A DNA stretch of 64,000 nucleotides from Qipengyuania sp. S6317L1 (lineage in GTDB: Bacteria > Pseudomonadota > Alphaproteobacteria > Sphingomonadales > Sphingomonadaceae): assembly GCF_023015615.1 (NCBI RefSeq), contig NZ_JALKAJ010000004.1, positions 310,001 to 374,000 on the forward strand, in the 5' to 3' direction. Below the pieces are notes generated by a model. The model did no database searches and was not told the origin of the DNA. It was given only the letters and a program-made list of their open reading frames with translations. Positions 8,381-17,275 of the stretch are shown here, piece after piece. The position numbers and the translations under genes were made by a program. Every line of letters starts with the position of its first letter. Position 1 is the first letter of the stretch.

Positions 8381-9130
8381 ATGCACCTGTTCAAGATCCT
8401 GATTGTCCTGCACGTCATTACTGGACTGGCGGGGCTGATTGCATTCTGGGTGCCGATCATCGCCAGAAAGGGTGCAGTCAATCATCGCCGCTGGGGACGC
8501 ATCTGCGCCTACGGCTTTATCGGCGCAGGAGCGCTCGCCGTCATCATGGCGCTCATCTCGCTCTACGGGCCAGAGACGCGCATCCCTTCGATCACAGATC
8601 GGATGCTGTTCGATGGTTTGTTTGGCTGGATGATGCTCTATCTTGGCCTCTTGACGATTGGTTTTGCAGACTATGGCCTCGCGGTGGTCAAGCACTCGAA
8701 CGATCGCGAGGCATTGAGAGGCGCGCGGTATCAAGTCGTGATCGGCGGTGTCCTTGCATCGGCTGCCTATTGCTTCTGGTACGGCTTTCATATCGGCGAG
8801 GCATTGATGATGGCGGTGGCTGTCCTCGGTATCGTCGCGATGGGCATTCAGCAGCTTTATATCTGGCGCAGTCACCCACCGACCCGCCAATCTTATGTGG
8901 GCGAGCATTTCCGCGCGCTCATCGGCATGGGGATCAGCGCCTATACCGCCTTCATGTCAGTGGGGCTTATCCGGTACATTCCGGAACACGTCTTCAACCC
9001 GCTCGTCTGGGCCTTGCCAAGCACGGTAGGGGTCGCGCTCATCATCGGGTTCTCGCTTCGGGCCAGGCGTAGGGCCAAGAGCATCGCATCTCCCGACAAA
9101 CCTGCTAAGATTCAACCCACATCCGCATGA
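8381..9130 (+). CDS. Seven-helix membrane protein of unknown function
   Basis: 249 residues with about seven hydrophobic segments and a basic C-terminal tail. The N-terminus (LHVITGLAGLIAFWVPIIARKG, then NHRRWGR) recalls DUF2306-like membrane proteins in which a His-rich short loop follows the first helix. No catalytic motif is visible. It starts 55 bases after the symporter stop without a strong ribosome site, so cotranscription is possible. Its last 26 bases overlap the 3' end of the convergent hydroxylase gene. Function unknown. Confidence 0.65.
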   Translation: MHLFKILIVLHVITGLAGLIAFWVPIIARKGAVNHRRWGRICAYGFIGAGALAVIMALISLYGPETRIPSITDRMLFDGLFGWMMLYLGLLTIGFADYGLAVVKHSNDREALRGARYQVVIGGVLASAAYCFWYGFHIGEALMMAVAVLGIVAMGIQQLYIWRSHPPTRQSYVGEHFRALIGMGISAYTAFMSVGLIRYIPEHVFNPLVWALPSTVGVALIIGFSLRARRRAKSIASPDKPAKIQPTSA

Positions 9131-9782
9131 GATTGGCGATCGACTTGTCGATCATCAGAAGCTCTGGCGCATCGGCTGGAAGCTTTGCAGATAGCGAGGC
9201 GCGGGTGTTCTGCATATCAAACAGCAGCTCGCGCTGAGCCTCATTGCGGATCAGGCTTTCGATCCACCCGACTGCAACAATCCGTGTCCCGCTTGTGACG
9301 GGCGTGACCTCATGGATACTGTTCGAGGGGTAGAGGATGAGATGCCCTGATGCCTCTTTAATCGATTGCGTCATGCCAGCGGTCTGCACCACCAGTTCTC
9401 CGCCCTCATAGTCCGCCGGATCGCCCAGGAAGAGAGTGAAGGAGACATCGGTGCGGATACGTGCATCGCCTTTGCCCATCATGGCATTGTCCACATGCGC
9501 GCCGTAATGCCCGCCGCCTTGCGTCTTGCTCACCAACAGGTTCGAATGACGGCGCGGACGCACCGCGGCCTGCACTACCGTATTATCCATGATGAGCGGC
9601 GTCAGCATTTTGCTGAGCGCACGGCCAGCGGCGCTCGCCATCACAGCCTGCTCGTTATCCTTGACCCGCGCAGCCACCTTACCAGCAGTCGCCCGCCCGT
9701 CCTGCCACTCAAGCTTTTCGATAGCCGAGCTGATTTCAGCCAGTGTTTCCGCGTCAGAAATAGCTTCGATGCTGAGGATCAT
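9105..9782 (-). CDS. piuC: Fe(II)/2-oxoglutarate PKHD-type hydroxylase (PiuC/YbiX)
   Basis: 225 residues, the usual length for the PKHD/YbiX family of iron- and 2-oxoglutarate-dependent dioxygenases. The metal ligands are visible as H96-x-D98 (YGAHVDNAMM) and H157 (SIHEVTP), with R167 for 2-oxoglutarate. In other proteobacteria this gene sits beside TonB receptors and is induced by iron lack; its substrate is not established. Here it is divergent from a lipoprotein, and the 82-base gap contains a Fur-like box, which supports iron control. Start chosen at the ATG at 9782, which begins the conserved N-terminus. Confidence 0.88.
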   Translation of the reverse strand: MILSIEAISDAETLAEISSAIEKLEWQDGRATAGKVAARVKDNEQAVMASAAGRALSKMLTPLIMDNTVVQAAVRPRRHSNLLVSKTQGGGHYGAHVDNAMMGKGDARIRTDVSFTLFLGDPADYEGGELVVQTAGMTQSIKEASGHLILYPSNSIHEVTPVTSGTRIVAVGWIESLIRNEAQRELLFDMQNTRASLSAKLPADAPELLMIDKSIANLMRMWVES

Positions 9783-9792
9783 AAAAAGCTCT

Positions 9793-9807
9793 TGATAATC
9801 GTTTGCA
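9793..9807. promoter_or_regulatory. Candidate Fur box between piuC and the lipoprotein gene
   Basis: TGATAATCGTTTGCA is a 7-1-7 element whose left half TGATAAT matches the classical Fur half-site exactly; the right half GTTTGCA is degenerate. It lies 10 bases upstream of the piuC start and about 58 upstream of the lipoprotein start, and could repress both. Confidence 0.5.
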
Positions 9808-9864
9808 AAAAGGTGCTAACCGCTTATGGTTTCGCGAAAATGAATCCAACCGGAGCAGTAAGTG

Positions 9865-10707
9865 ATGAAAGTCGAATTGAAAACCTGGACGCAACTTGGC
9901 GTGGCGACCGCTTTGGCGGGTCTCACGGTTGCGGGCTGCTCTGGTGAGGCTGGCGAAGGCGGTGAAACGGGCGAAGGCGCAGCGATGCAACAGGCCGGTG
10001 AAGCGGGCGAAGGTGAAAGCGGCGAAGGCGGTGAAGGCACCGGCGGAGAGGGCGGCGAAGGCGGAGTAGATGTCGCGGCGGCTGCCAATGATCCCGTTAT
10101 TTATTCCTCCGCGCTTGCGGTGGCTGAAGCCCACGTGATCGCCGCGCGCGATGCTTACGAGGCAGGCGAAAGGGAAACAGGCGCTGAAATGTTCGCCCAT
10201 CCGGTTTCCGAAGTGCTGCTTGAGCTCCAGCCCGTGTTTGATGCGCGCGGCGTTAAGGATATGTCGCCGCTTTTCGCCGGCGCATCGCAGGCTGCGCTTT
10301 CGGGCGTGGAGGCAAGCGAGATCAACTCCCAAGCCGAGATCATTTTCGCCGCTCTTCGCGCTGCTGAAGAGAAGGCTCCGCAATCGGACAAAAGTGCTGG
10401 AAAAGTAGCCGCTGGCGTTGTTGCTGACCAGATCGAACGCGCTGTCGCGATGTATGCGCAGGCAAGCGAGAGCACGCAATATGGCCCCTATCTTGATGGC
10501 TATGGCTATTACAAAACGGCGGCGGTCACATTTGAGCGTTCGGTCGATGCAATCCGCGATGAAAACGCCAGGCTTGCCACCAGTATCGAGAAGGTTCTCG
10601 CCCTCTTGGCCAAGGCTTATCCAACTGTGACCCGGCCCGAAAAACTGGATGTGAACCAAGGCGAACTTTCAGGCGCTTCGGCCTCAGTTCTGCTTGCGGC
10701 AAGCTGA
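9865..10707 (+). CDS. Helical lipoprotein with Gly/Glu-rich linker, function unknown
   Basis: 280 residues from the ATG at 9865 (GGAG 9 bases upstream; a GTG lies one codon earlier). The lipobox LTVAGC puts the lipidated Cys at residue 25. Residues about 26-70 are almost entirely Gly, Glu and Ala in short GEGGE-like units, a flexible acidic tether. The rest is Ala-rich and predicted helical, with HPVSEVLLEL and YPTV as notable stretches. It lacks the GxHxxE motif of imelysins. The divergent piuC and shared Fur-like box suggest a part in iron supply, but that is context only. Confidence 0.7.
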   Translation: MKVELKTWTQLGVATALAGLTVAGCSGEAGEGGETGEGAAMQQAGEAGEGESGEGGEGTGGEGGEGGVDVAAAANDPVIYSSALAVAEAHVIAARDAYEAGERETGAEMFAHPVSEVLLELQPVFDARGVKDMSPLFAGASQAALSGVEASEINSQAEIIFAALRAAEEKAPQSDKSAGKVAAGVVADQIERAVAMYAQASESTQYGPYLDGYGYYKTAAVTFERSVDAIRDENARLATSIEKVLALLAKAYPTVTRPEKLDVNQGELSGASASVLLAAS

Positions 10708-10782
10708 CCCGAGGCAAAAGAGCGGAAGCAGCCGCCCCATCTGGTCTTTTATTCGTAAGCTTAAGCGGGCATAGGCGCAGCT

Positions 10783-12066
10783 ATGCATGATATTCGCTTA
10801 ATCCGAGAGAACCCGGAACAATTCGACGCAGGGCTCGCGCGCCGCGGCGCCGAGCCGGCTGCGCAAAACATCCTTGCCATCGACGAAGAGCGCCGCGCGC
10901 TCACCACCAGGCTGCAAGAGATGCAAAGCCGCCGCAACGAAGCCTCCAAGGCCATCGGCGCGGCCATGGGCCAAGGCGACACGGACAAAGCCGAAGCGCT
11001 CAAAGCCGAGGTCGCGCAGATCAAGACCGATATGCCCACGGTTGAGGCGGAGGAAAAAGCGCTCGGCGAGAAGCTCCAAGACGCCCTCGCACGTCTCCCC
11101 AACCTTCCCTTCGACGATGTTCCGCAAGGCGAGGACGAAGCGGGCAATGTTGAAGTCAGCACTTGGGGCACAAAGCCGAGTTTCGATTTCGAGCCGAAGG
11201 AACACGCCGATATCGCGCCAGCTCTGGGAATGGATTTCGAAACGGGTGCACTCATTTCAGGCGCGCGTTTCACATTCCTTCGCGGGGGCATGGCGCGCCT
11301 CCACCGCGCGCTTGGCCAATTTATGATCGACCGTCAGGTGAGCGTTTACGGCTACACCGAATGCGCGCCGCCTGTGCTGGTCAAGGACGAGGCGATGTAC
11401 GGGACCGACAAGCTCCCAAAATTTGCCGAGGACAGCTTCCGCACCACCGATGACCGCTGGTTGATCCCAACGTCGGAAGTCTCGCTCACAGCGAGCGTCA
11501 TGGGCCAGCTCCTTGATGAAATCGCCCTGCCCCTGCGCATGACCGCGCTGACCCAGTGCTTTCGCTCGGAAGCGGGTGCTGCCGGGCGCGATACGCGCGG
11601 CTTCATTCGCCAGCACCAGTTTGAGAAATGCGAGCTTGTAAGCGTGGTGAAGCCAGAGGATTCCGGGGCAGAGCATGAGCGCATGACCCGCGCGGCTGAA
11701 GACGTGCTCGAAGCGCTCCACCTGCCCTATCGCAAGGTGCTGCTGTGCACCGGCGACATGGGCTTTGGCGCGCGCAAGACCTATGATCTTGAGGTGTGGC
11801 TGCCGGGCCAAGGCGCCTACCGCGAGATCAGCTCGTGCTCGAACACGGGCGATTTCCAATCGCGCCGCATGAACGCGCGTTACCGTGTCGCGGGCGAGAA
11901 AAAGAAGACCGAATTCGTCCACACACTGAACGGCTCGGGGCTGGCCGTGGGCCGCACATTGGTCGCGGTGATCGAGAATTATCAGCAAGCCGACGGCTCT
12001 GTTCTGGTGCCGGAGGCCCTTGCCCCGTACATGGGCGGCACCACCAAGCTGGAGCCGATCTCCTGA
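10783..12066 (+). CDS. serS: Seryl-tRNA synthetase
   Basis: 427 residues, full length. It charges tRNA-Ser with serine. The N-terminal antiparallel coiled coil that holds the long variable arm covers about residues 30-100. The class II core shows motif 2 ([15 protein letters not shown]) and motif 3 ([15 protein letters not shown]). The stop overlaps the surE start by one base (TGATG), so the two are translationally coupled. Confidence 0.97.
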   Translation: MHDIRLIRENPEQFDAGLARRGAEPAAQNILAIDEERRALTTRLQEMQSRRNEASKAIGAAMGQGDTDKAEALKAEVAQIKTDMPTVEAEEKALGEKLQDALARLPNLPFDDVPQGEDEAGNVEVSTWGTKPSFDFEPKEHADIAPALGMDFETGALISGARFTFLRGGMARLHRALGQFMIDRQVSVYGYTECAPPVLVKDEAMYGTDKLPKFAEDSFRTTDDRWLIPTSEVSLTASVMGQLLDEIALPLRMTALTQCFRSEAGAAGRDTRGFIRQHQFEKCELVSVVKPEDSGAEHERMTRAAEDVLEALHLPYRKVLLCTGDMGFGARKTYDLEVWLPGQGAYREISSCSNTGDFQSRRMNARYRVAGEKKKTEFVHTLNGSGLAVGRTLVAVIENYQQADGSVLVPEALAPYMGGTTKLEPIS

Positions 12067-12821
12067 TGCGTATCCTCCTTACCAATGATGATGGCATTCA
12101 TGCCCCCGGTCTGGCCGTTCTGGAAAAAATCGCAGCCCAATTTTCCGATGATGTGTGGATATGCGCGCCATCCGAAGAGCAATCGGGCGCAGGGCACTCG
12201 CTGTCCCTGAACCATCCCGTGCGGCTGCAGAAATTCGCAGAGCGCCGCTTTGCGGTCACCGGCACTCCGACCGACAGCGTCACCATGGGCCTTCGCCAAG
12301 TCCTCGACAGCCCGCCTGATCTCATCTTGTCAGGCGTCAATCGCGGAGCGAACCTTGGCGATGATGTGACCTATTCGGGCACCGCTTCGGCCGCGATGGA
12401 AGGGGCGCTTGCCGGAATCCGCTCGATTGCTCTGTCCCAAGTGATTTCGCCCGAAACGCGCGGCACCGATCAAGAATTTGCTCAAACGCTCGAATGGGCT
12501 CCCAAAGTCATCGAACCGCTCATTGATGCCCCCTTTGGCAATCGGACATTTCTTAACGTCAATTTCCCGCCCAAAGGCGCGCAAGGCATCCGTGTTACCC
12601 GGCAGGGCTTTCACGATTATTCGCGCGGCAGCGTTGTCGAAGGCACTGATCCCCGCGGGCTTCGCTATTTCTGGTTCGGCCTCCACCCGATCGAGCACAC
12701 ACTCGACCACGGAACCGATCTGGAAGCGATTGATGACCGCTATGTCACTGTAACGCCTCTGCAACTCGACTTGACGCATTACCCCACAATCGACACTCTA
12801 GCTGGTCGGTTCGAGGGATAA
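12066..12821 (+). CDS. surE: 5'-nucleotidase SurE
   Basis: 251 residues from the ATG at 12066, which overlaps the serS stop; the reading frame stays open further upstream inside serS but that part is not conserved. The N-terminus [15 protein letters not shown] carries the metal-binding pair D8-D9. SGVNRGANLGDDVTYSGT is the second active-site stretch of the SurE family. SurE removes phosphate from nucleoside monophosphates and short polyphosphates in stationary phase. The serS-surE order is common in alphaproteobacteria. Confidence 0.96.
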   Translation: MRILLTNDDGIHAPGLAVLEKIAAQFSDDVWICAPSEEQSGAGHSLSLNHPVRLQKFAERRFAVTGTPTDSVTMGLRQVLDSPPDLILSGVNRGANLGDDVTYSGTASAAMEGALAGIRSIALSQVISPETRGTDQEFAQTLEWAPKVIEPLIDAPFGNRTFLNVNFPPKGAQGIRVTRQGFHDYSRGSVVEGTDPRGLRYFWFGLHPIEHTLDHGTDLEAIDDRYVTVTPLQLDLTHYPTIDTLAGRFEG

Positions 12822-12833
12822 AGCACACACACA

Positions 12834-13946
12834 ATGGCTCAGCGGGACACTAAGGGTTTTTTGACGCGCCATCCGAAGCGCAAGCAGGACCTGCAGCGCG
12901 GTGTTCATCCGGTGCAAAAGCGGATGCAACCGCTTCGCCGGGCGGTTGGCCTGCCGGTCTGGGCTGATGTATTCCTGCGTCTGGGCGCTGCGATCGGCCT
13001 GATTTTCATCGTCGTGATGATCCACTGGTTCGACCGCGAGGGGCTGGTCGATAATGTCGACGGGCACGTAAGCTTTCTCGACATTGTTTATTTCACGATG
13101 ATTTCGATCACGACCACCGGCTTTGGTGACATTGCACCTGTATCTGACAGCGCGCGGTTCAAGGAAGCGGTGATTGTCACTCCGATCCGTTTTCTGGTTT
13201 TCTTCATTTTCGTGGGCACCGCCTACAATTTTATCATCAAGCGCAGCTGGGAGAAATGGCGCATGGCACGCATTCAGGAAAAGCTCTCCGACCATGTGGT
13301 TGTCCTTGGCTATGGCGTCTCTGGCTCGCAGAGCGTCGAGGAATTGATCGAGCGCGGTACGCCCGCCGACAAGATTGTCGTCGTCGATCCAAGCGATGAT
13401 CGTTTGCGCGAAGCGGAAAAGCTGGGCGTCAATGTCCTGCCTTCTGATGCGACCCGCGATGAAACGCTAAAGGCCGCTCGCATCACCACCGCCAAGAACG
13501 TCCTCGTCTCCGCGGGGCGCGATGACACGTCGATCCTGATCGTTCTGACCGTTCGCCACCTCGCGCCCAAGGTTCCGATCAGCGTTGTGGTGCGCGCAGA
13601 CGACAACGAATTGCTCGCCCGTCAGGCAGGCGCCACCAATGTGATCAACCCTGTTCGCTTTACCGGGCTCCTGCTCGCAGGGTCTGCCAATGGCGCGCAC
13701 ATCGCAGACTATCTTGCCGATCTTGCCTCCGTTTCGGGCCGCGTCCAACTGGTCGAGCGCGTAGTCGACGAGGATGAGTGCGGATGCTCGATCGCCGAGC
13801 TCAGCACCGGAGGGCGAGGCCTTCGCATCTATCGCAACGGGCGCGCGATCGGTTTCTGGGAGGAGGAGTGTGAGAACCTCCAGCCCGGCGATGTCATCGT
13901 CGAAATCGTGCCGTCAGATAACGGAAACGGTAAAGGGCGCGGCTAA
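12834..13946 (+). CDS. Two-helix potassium channel with RCK/TrkA-N domain
   Basis: 370 residues. Two membrane helices (about 44-64 and 115-137) flank a pore loop with TTTGFGDI at 93-100, where most K+ channels have TVGYGD. The cytoplasmic part begins with a Rossmann nucleotide-binding motif (VVVLGYGVSGS, 155-165), and a C-terminal TrkA-C-like segment follows. The N-terminal 40 residues are basic. It should form a ligand-gated tetrameric K+ channel in the inner membrane. It starts 13 bases after surE. The Phe in the filter is seen in some bacterial channels and need not abolish K+ selectivity. Confidence 0.88.
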   Translation: MAQRDTKGFLTRHPKRKQDLQRGVHPVQKRMQPLRRAVGLPVWADVFLRLGAAIGLIFIVVMIHWFDREGLVDNVDGHVSFLDIVYFTMISITTTGFGDIAPVSDSARFKEAVIVTPIRFLVFFIFVGTAYNFIIKRSWEKWRMARIQEKLSDHVVVLGYGVSGSQSVEELIERGTPADKIVVVDPSDDRLREAEKLGVNVLPSDATRDETLKAARITTAKNVLVSAGRDDTSILIVLTVRHLAPKVPISVVVRADDNELLARQAGATNVINPVRFTGLLLAGSANGAHIADYLADLASVSGRVQLVERVVDEDECGCSIAELSTGGRGLRIYRNGRAIGFWEEECENLQPGDVIVEIVPSDNGNGKGRG

Positions 13947-13950
13947 CGCC

Positions 13951-14349
13951 TTAGAGGAACAGCAGGAAAACCCCGCCCATTGCTGCCATGCCAAGGACAA
14001 AGTGGCCTGTATCAATTGCAAAAAGCACGCCTGATTTGCGCTGATACAAATAGTTGATCCCGATAGCCGGGGCCATGATCCCGAGCGCAAAGCCGATCGA
14101 CATCATCATCACCACGTGAGGGGCCGCTCCAGTGCGGGCAATAAGGTGCCACAGCACCATCGCGATCAGCATTTCAAAAAGGAAGGTGAGCCCGAAGATC
14201 AGGAGGATACTGCCGGACTGAATTTCCTCGTCGGAAAAGCCCGCTGCCTTTTGCCAGGCCTTGCCGAAGAGCAAGCCATACCAGATCGCGCCCACCACGA
14301 AGAACGCCGTTGCGCCTGCGAGCACGGGCCAAAGTGCAAAGTCATTCAT
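13951..14349 (-). CDS. DUF1761 membrane protein
   Basis: 132 residues with four hydrophobic segments. The N-terminus (WPVLAGATAFFVVGAIWYGLLFGKAW) with its Gly-Ala-x-Trp-Tyr signature is characteristic of DUF1761. The function of the family is unknown. It is convergent with the K+ channel, four bases apart, and stands alone on the minus strand. Confidence 0.85.
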   Translation of the reverse strand: MNDFALWPVLAGATAFFVVGAIWYGLLFGKAWQKAAGFSDEEIQSGSILLIFGLTFLFEMLIAMVLWHLIARTGAAPHVVMMMSIGFALGIMAPAIGINYLYQRKSGVLFAIDTGHFVLGMAAMGGVFLLFL

Positions 14350-14508
14350 CTCGTCTCTCCCCTAACCAAGGCAAGGTGTAGCCCCGTGGGTGTCAATTTC
14401 ATAGTCGGCACTCTCGCCTGCCCCCTTTTCGTTTGTTACCGTTTGGAGCACGGCCTGCACGCTGGGCTCTAGCGCGCCGGTCAAAAGCCGTGTAACGGCG
14501 CGCCCATC

Positions 14509-15882
14509 ATGTCCAATGCAACCACTCTCCCTGACGCCAAGAAAGTCGGAATGGTTTCGCTCGGCTGTCCCAAGGCGCTGGTCGATTCCGAACGCATCCT
14601 CACGCGCCTGCGCGCTGACGGCTATGCGATGAGCCCCGACTATGCGGGCGCAGATGTGGTGCTGGTCAACACCTGTGGCTTCCTCGACAGCGCCAAGGAA
14701 GAAAGCCTGGCGGCAATCGGCGAGGCCATTAACGAAAACGGCCGCGTGATCGTCACCGGCTGCATGGGCGAAGAAGCCGACGCCATCCGTGCGGCGCACC
14801 CGCAAGTGCTCGCGGTTACCGGCGCGCATCAATATGAGCAGGTGATCGAGGCCGTGCACACCCACGCGCCCCCCAGCCAAGGCCCGTTCGTGGACCTCAT
14901 CCCGCAGCCGGACATTAAGCTCACACCGCGCCATTACAGCTATCTGAAGATCTCCGAGGGGTGCAATCACTCCTGCTCGTTCTGCATCATCCCCGACCTT
15001 CGCGGGAAGCTGGCCAGCCGCCGCATCGACGCAGTGCTGCGCGAGGCGGAGAAGCTTGTCGCGGCAGGCACGAAAGAGCTGCTGGTGATCTCTCAGGATA
15101 CCTCTGCCTATGGCGTAGACACCCGCCACGACCCACGTCAGTGGAAGGGCCGGGAAGTGCGTGCGCATATGACCGATCTCGCCCGCGAACTCGGCCAGCT
15201 TCGCACCGCCGAAGACAAGGCCCCGTGGGTCCGTCTCCACTATGTTTACCCCTACCCCCATGTTGACCACGTCATCCCGCTGATGGCCGAGGGGCTTCTC
15301 ACCCCGTATCTCGACATCCCGTTCCAGCACGCCGCCCCGAGCGTGCTCAAGTCCATGCGCCGCCCTGCTAATGAGGCGAAGGTCCTCGACCGCATCAAGG
15401 CATGGCGCGACATTTGCCCCGACATTGCGATCCGCTCGTCCTTCGTCGTCGGCTTCCCCGGGGAAACCGAGGCGGATTTTGAATACCTTCTTGAATGGCT
15501 GGAAGAAGCACAGCTCGACCGTGTGGGGGCTTTCCGCTTCGAACCCGTCGAAGGTGCGCGGGCCAATGACCTGCCCGACCCGGTGCCCGAAAGCCTGAAG
15601 GAAGAGCGATACGCGCGGCTGATGGAAGTCACCGAACGGATCAGCGCAGCCAAGCTCGACGCCAAGGTGGGACGCACCCTCCCCGTCATCATCGACGAGG
15701 TGGGCGAACCGGACGAGGATGGCGACATCGGCGCAACCGGAAGGTCGCAGGCCGACGCCCCCGAGATCGACGGTGCAGTGTATCTGCGCAACGTTCCCGA
15801 GACGTTGGCAGCGGGCGATATCGTCGAGGCAACAATCGAAGATGCTGACGCACACGACCTCTTTGGTGTTATCGAAAACTGA
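14509..15882 (+). CDS. rimO: Ribosomal protein S12 methylthiotransferase RimO
   Basis: 457 residues, a radical-SAM enzyme that methylthiolates the conserved Asp of ribosomal protein S12. The N-terminal MTTase domain holds C20, C56 and C85 for the auxiliary cluster. The radical-SAM cluster is C152-x3-C156-x2-C159 (GCNHSCSFC). A TRAM domain fills the C-terminus from about residue 385. [12 protein letters not shown] distinguishes it from MiaB. It is a single-gene unit. Confidence 0.96.
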   Translation: MSNATTLPDAKKVGMVSLGCPKALVDSERILTRLRADGYAMSPDYAGADVVLVNTCGFLDSAKEESLAAIGEAINENGRVIVTGCMGEEADAIRAAHPQVLAVTGAHQYEQVIEAVHTHAPPSQGPFVDLIPQPDIKLTPRHYSYLKISEGCNHSCSFCIIPDLRGKLASRRIDAVLREAEKLVAAGTKELLVISQDTSAYGVDTRHDPRQWKGREVRAHMTDLARELGQLRTAEDKAPWVRLHYVYPYPHVDHVIPLMAEGLLTPYLDIPFQHAAPSVLKSMRRPANEAKVLDRIKAWRDICPDIAIRSSFVVGFPGETEADFEYLLEWLEEAQLDRVGAFRFEPVEGARANDLPDPVPESLKEERYARLMEVTERISAAKLDAKVGRTLPVIIDEVGEPDEDGDIGATGRSQADAPEIDGAVYLRNVPETLAAGDIVEATIEDADAHDLFGVIEN

Positions 15883-15891
15883 TCGAACCTT

Positions 15892-15908
15892 CGGGCCAAC
15901 AGAGCCCG
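15892..15908 (+). terminator. Weak hairpin after rimO
   Basis: CGGGC (15892-15896) pairs with GCCCG (15904-15908) around a 7-base loop, followed by TTT. It begins 10 bases after the rimO stop. Short stem, so only a tentative terminator. Confidence 0.35.
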
Positions 15909-15909
15909 T

Positions 15910-15927
15910 TTGAGACACTTGAGACAC
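15910..15927 (+). repeat. Tandem 9-bp repeat TTGAGACAC x2
   Basis: Two perfect back-to-back copies lie in the gap between rimO and the LacI-type gene. No function can be assigned. Confidence 0.4.
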
Positions 15928-15998
15928 TGTCCAAAGGCAGAAAACACACCCACCCAGCGAAGGCCGGTTCTCGCAAATTTTTCAAAAGCTTGAATACA

Positions 15999-16029
15999 CA
16001 GCACCCCTGCCCTTTAACGAGGGGCACTG
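15999..16029 (-). terminator. Hairpin downstream of the LacI-type regulator
   Basis: On the minus strand CAGTGCCCCT and AGGGGTGCTG form a 10-pair stem with two G-U wobbles and an 11-base loop. The plus strand would have mismatches, so it fits the minus-strand gene ending at 16064. No strong T-run. Confidence 0.4.
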
Positions 16030-16063
16030 GCTGTAGGAAAGTTGGGTTAGAGCCGCGCGATGT

Positions 16064-17125
16064 TCATGCGCTCGCCCGCTCGATCAACTTCACCGGCACG
16101 CGTTGCTCCTTGGGGCGCGCCTTTTGGGACTTGGTCTCTTCCGCTGTCACAACCCCGGCCACTGCCTCGACCAGCATCCGGCCTGCCATGTCGAGATCGG
16201 GTTCAATCGTGGTGAGCGCCGGAGTGGTCATTTCGCTTGCCGGGATACCGTCAAAACCGACCAGTCGAATATCACCGGGCACCGTCTTGCCTGCGGCCTG
16301 CAATGTCTCCAGCACGCCAAAGGCAAGCGCATCGCACACGGCGAACACACCGTCGCATTCGGGGTGCTGTTCTAGCAGCTTATGCGCCGCCAGCCGCCCT
16401 TGGTCGCGGCGCGCGTCGGCAGGTTCGATTTCGATAAGGTCTGCCTCAACGCCGCGCGAGTGGGCCTGCGCCAGAAAAGCCTCTACCCGCTCGGCGAATT
16501 GGCGTTGGGGAGTGCCTTTCGACCCGATGCACACGAGGCGTTTTGCGCCTTTTTCGATCAGATGATCGGCGGCTGCGCGTGCGCCCACGTCATTGTCGGA
16601 AAGCACGCGGTCAAGGTCCCCCAAAGGCGACCCCCAATAGGCAACCGGCGCGCCTGTAGCTTCTGCGCTCACGCCGATATCGCGGAAATACTCCCACGCG
16701 GGGCGATTGGCGGTGGTGCCGATTACGATCAACCCTTCGGCCTGCCCCCGTTCGACATAGTGGCCAAAAAGCTTGTCCTCTTCGGCTTGCAGCGAGACCA
16801 GAACCTCAAGCCCCAGATCAGCCGCCGCGGCGCATATTCCGCCAAGCAGCGCATAGGAAAACGGGTTCACATCGCGCGCGCGCCCGCCCGGCATACAGAT
16901 CACGACCACCGCCAAAGTGCCGGTGTGCCCACGTCGCAAACGTGCTGCACGCTCGTCCACGAAATAGCCCATTTCGGAGGCTGCGTTCATCACCTTTTGG
17001 CGGGTCGCGTCGCTGATGACGCCAGAGCCAGAGAGCGCACGGCTCACGGTCGACTGGCTCACGCCTGCGCGTTCTGCCACATCAAAGCTGGTGATCCGCG
17101 CATTCTTGCGAAGATCGTCCATCAT
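16064..17125 (-). CDS. LacI-family transcriptional regulator
   Basis: 353 residues. The helix-turn-helix is at about 14-35 (FDVAERAGVSQSTVSRAL), followed by the hinge and a periplasmic-binding-protein-like sugar-sensing domain (VRLVGFDGIPASEMTTPALTT near the C-terminus). The gene is divergent from zwf-edd-glk across a 150-base gap and probably controls that operon. The effector could be an Entner-Doudoroff intermediate, but neither this nor the operator is visible. The start at 17125 follows a GGGAACGG ribosome-site-like stretch. Confidence 0.9.
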   Translation of the reverse strand: MMDDLRKNARITSFDVAERAGVSQSTVSRALSGSGVISDATRQKVMNAASEMGYFVDERAARLRRGHTGTLAVVVICMPGGRARDVNPFSYALLGGICAAAADLGLEVLVSLQAEEDKLFGHYVERGQAEGLIVIGTTANRPAWEYFRDIGVSAEATGAPVAYWGSPLGDLDRVLSDNDVGARAAADHLIEKGAKRLVCIGSKGTPQRQFAERVEAFLAQAHSRGVEADLIEIEPADARRDQGRLAAHKLLEQHPECDGVFAVCDALAFGVLETLQAAGKTVPGDIRLVGFDGIPASEMTTPALTTIEPDLDMAGRMLVEAVAGVVTAEETKSQKARPKEQRVPVKLIERASA

Positions 17126-17275
17126 CCGTTCCCTTCAATACCGCCCTTTTGCCAATCCCTAAATGACCTGCGTTCCCATTTGAATAGCTATGCAATCTAT
17201 GGTCCACACATACTAACCCCTGCTAGGGTTGTGTTGTAAGCTGGCAGTCGAATATCTGCTCAAGGAGGAATATGC

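Noticed and set aside
7012..8481. 489-codon open frame on the minus strand
   Set aside because: It lies opposite the sodium:solute symporter, has shadow-type composition rich in His, Arg and Gly, no ribosome site and no recognisable motif.
9865..10707. Imelysin-like or EfeO-like iron-binding protein
   Set aside because: The GxHxxE motif is missing and the helix pattern alone is not enough; left as unknown.
14362..15927. 521-codon open frame opposite rimO
   Set aside because: RimO has all its cysteine motifs on the plus strand; the antisense frame follows its codon bias and resembles no family.
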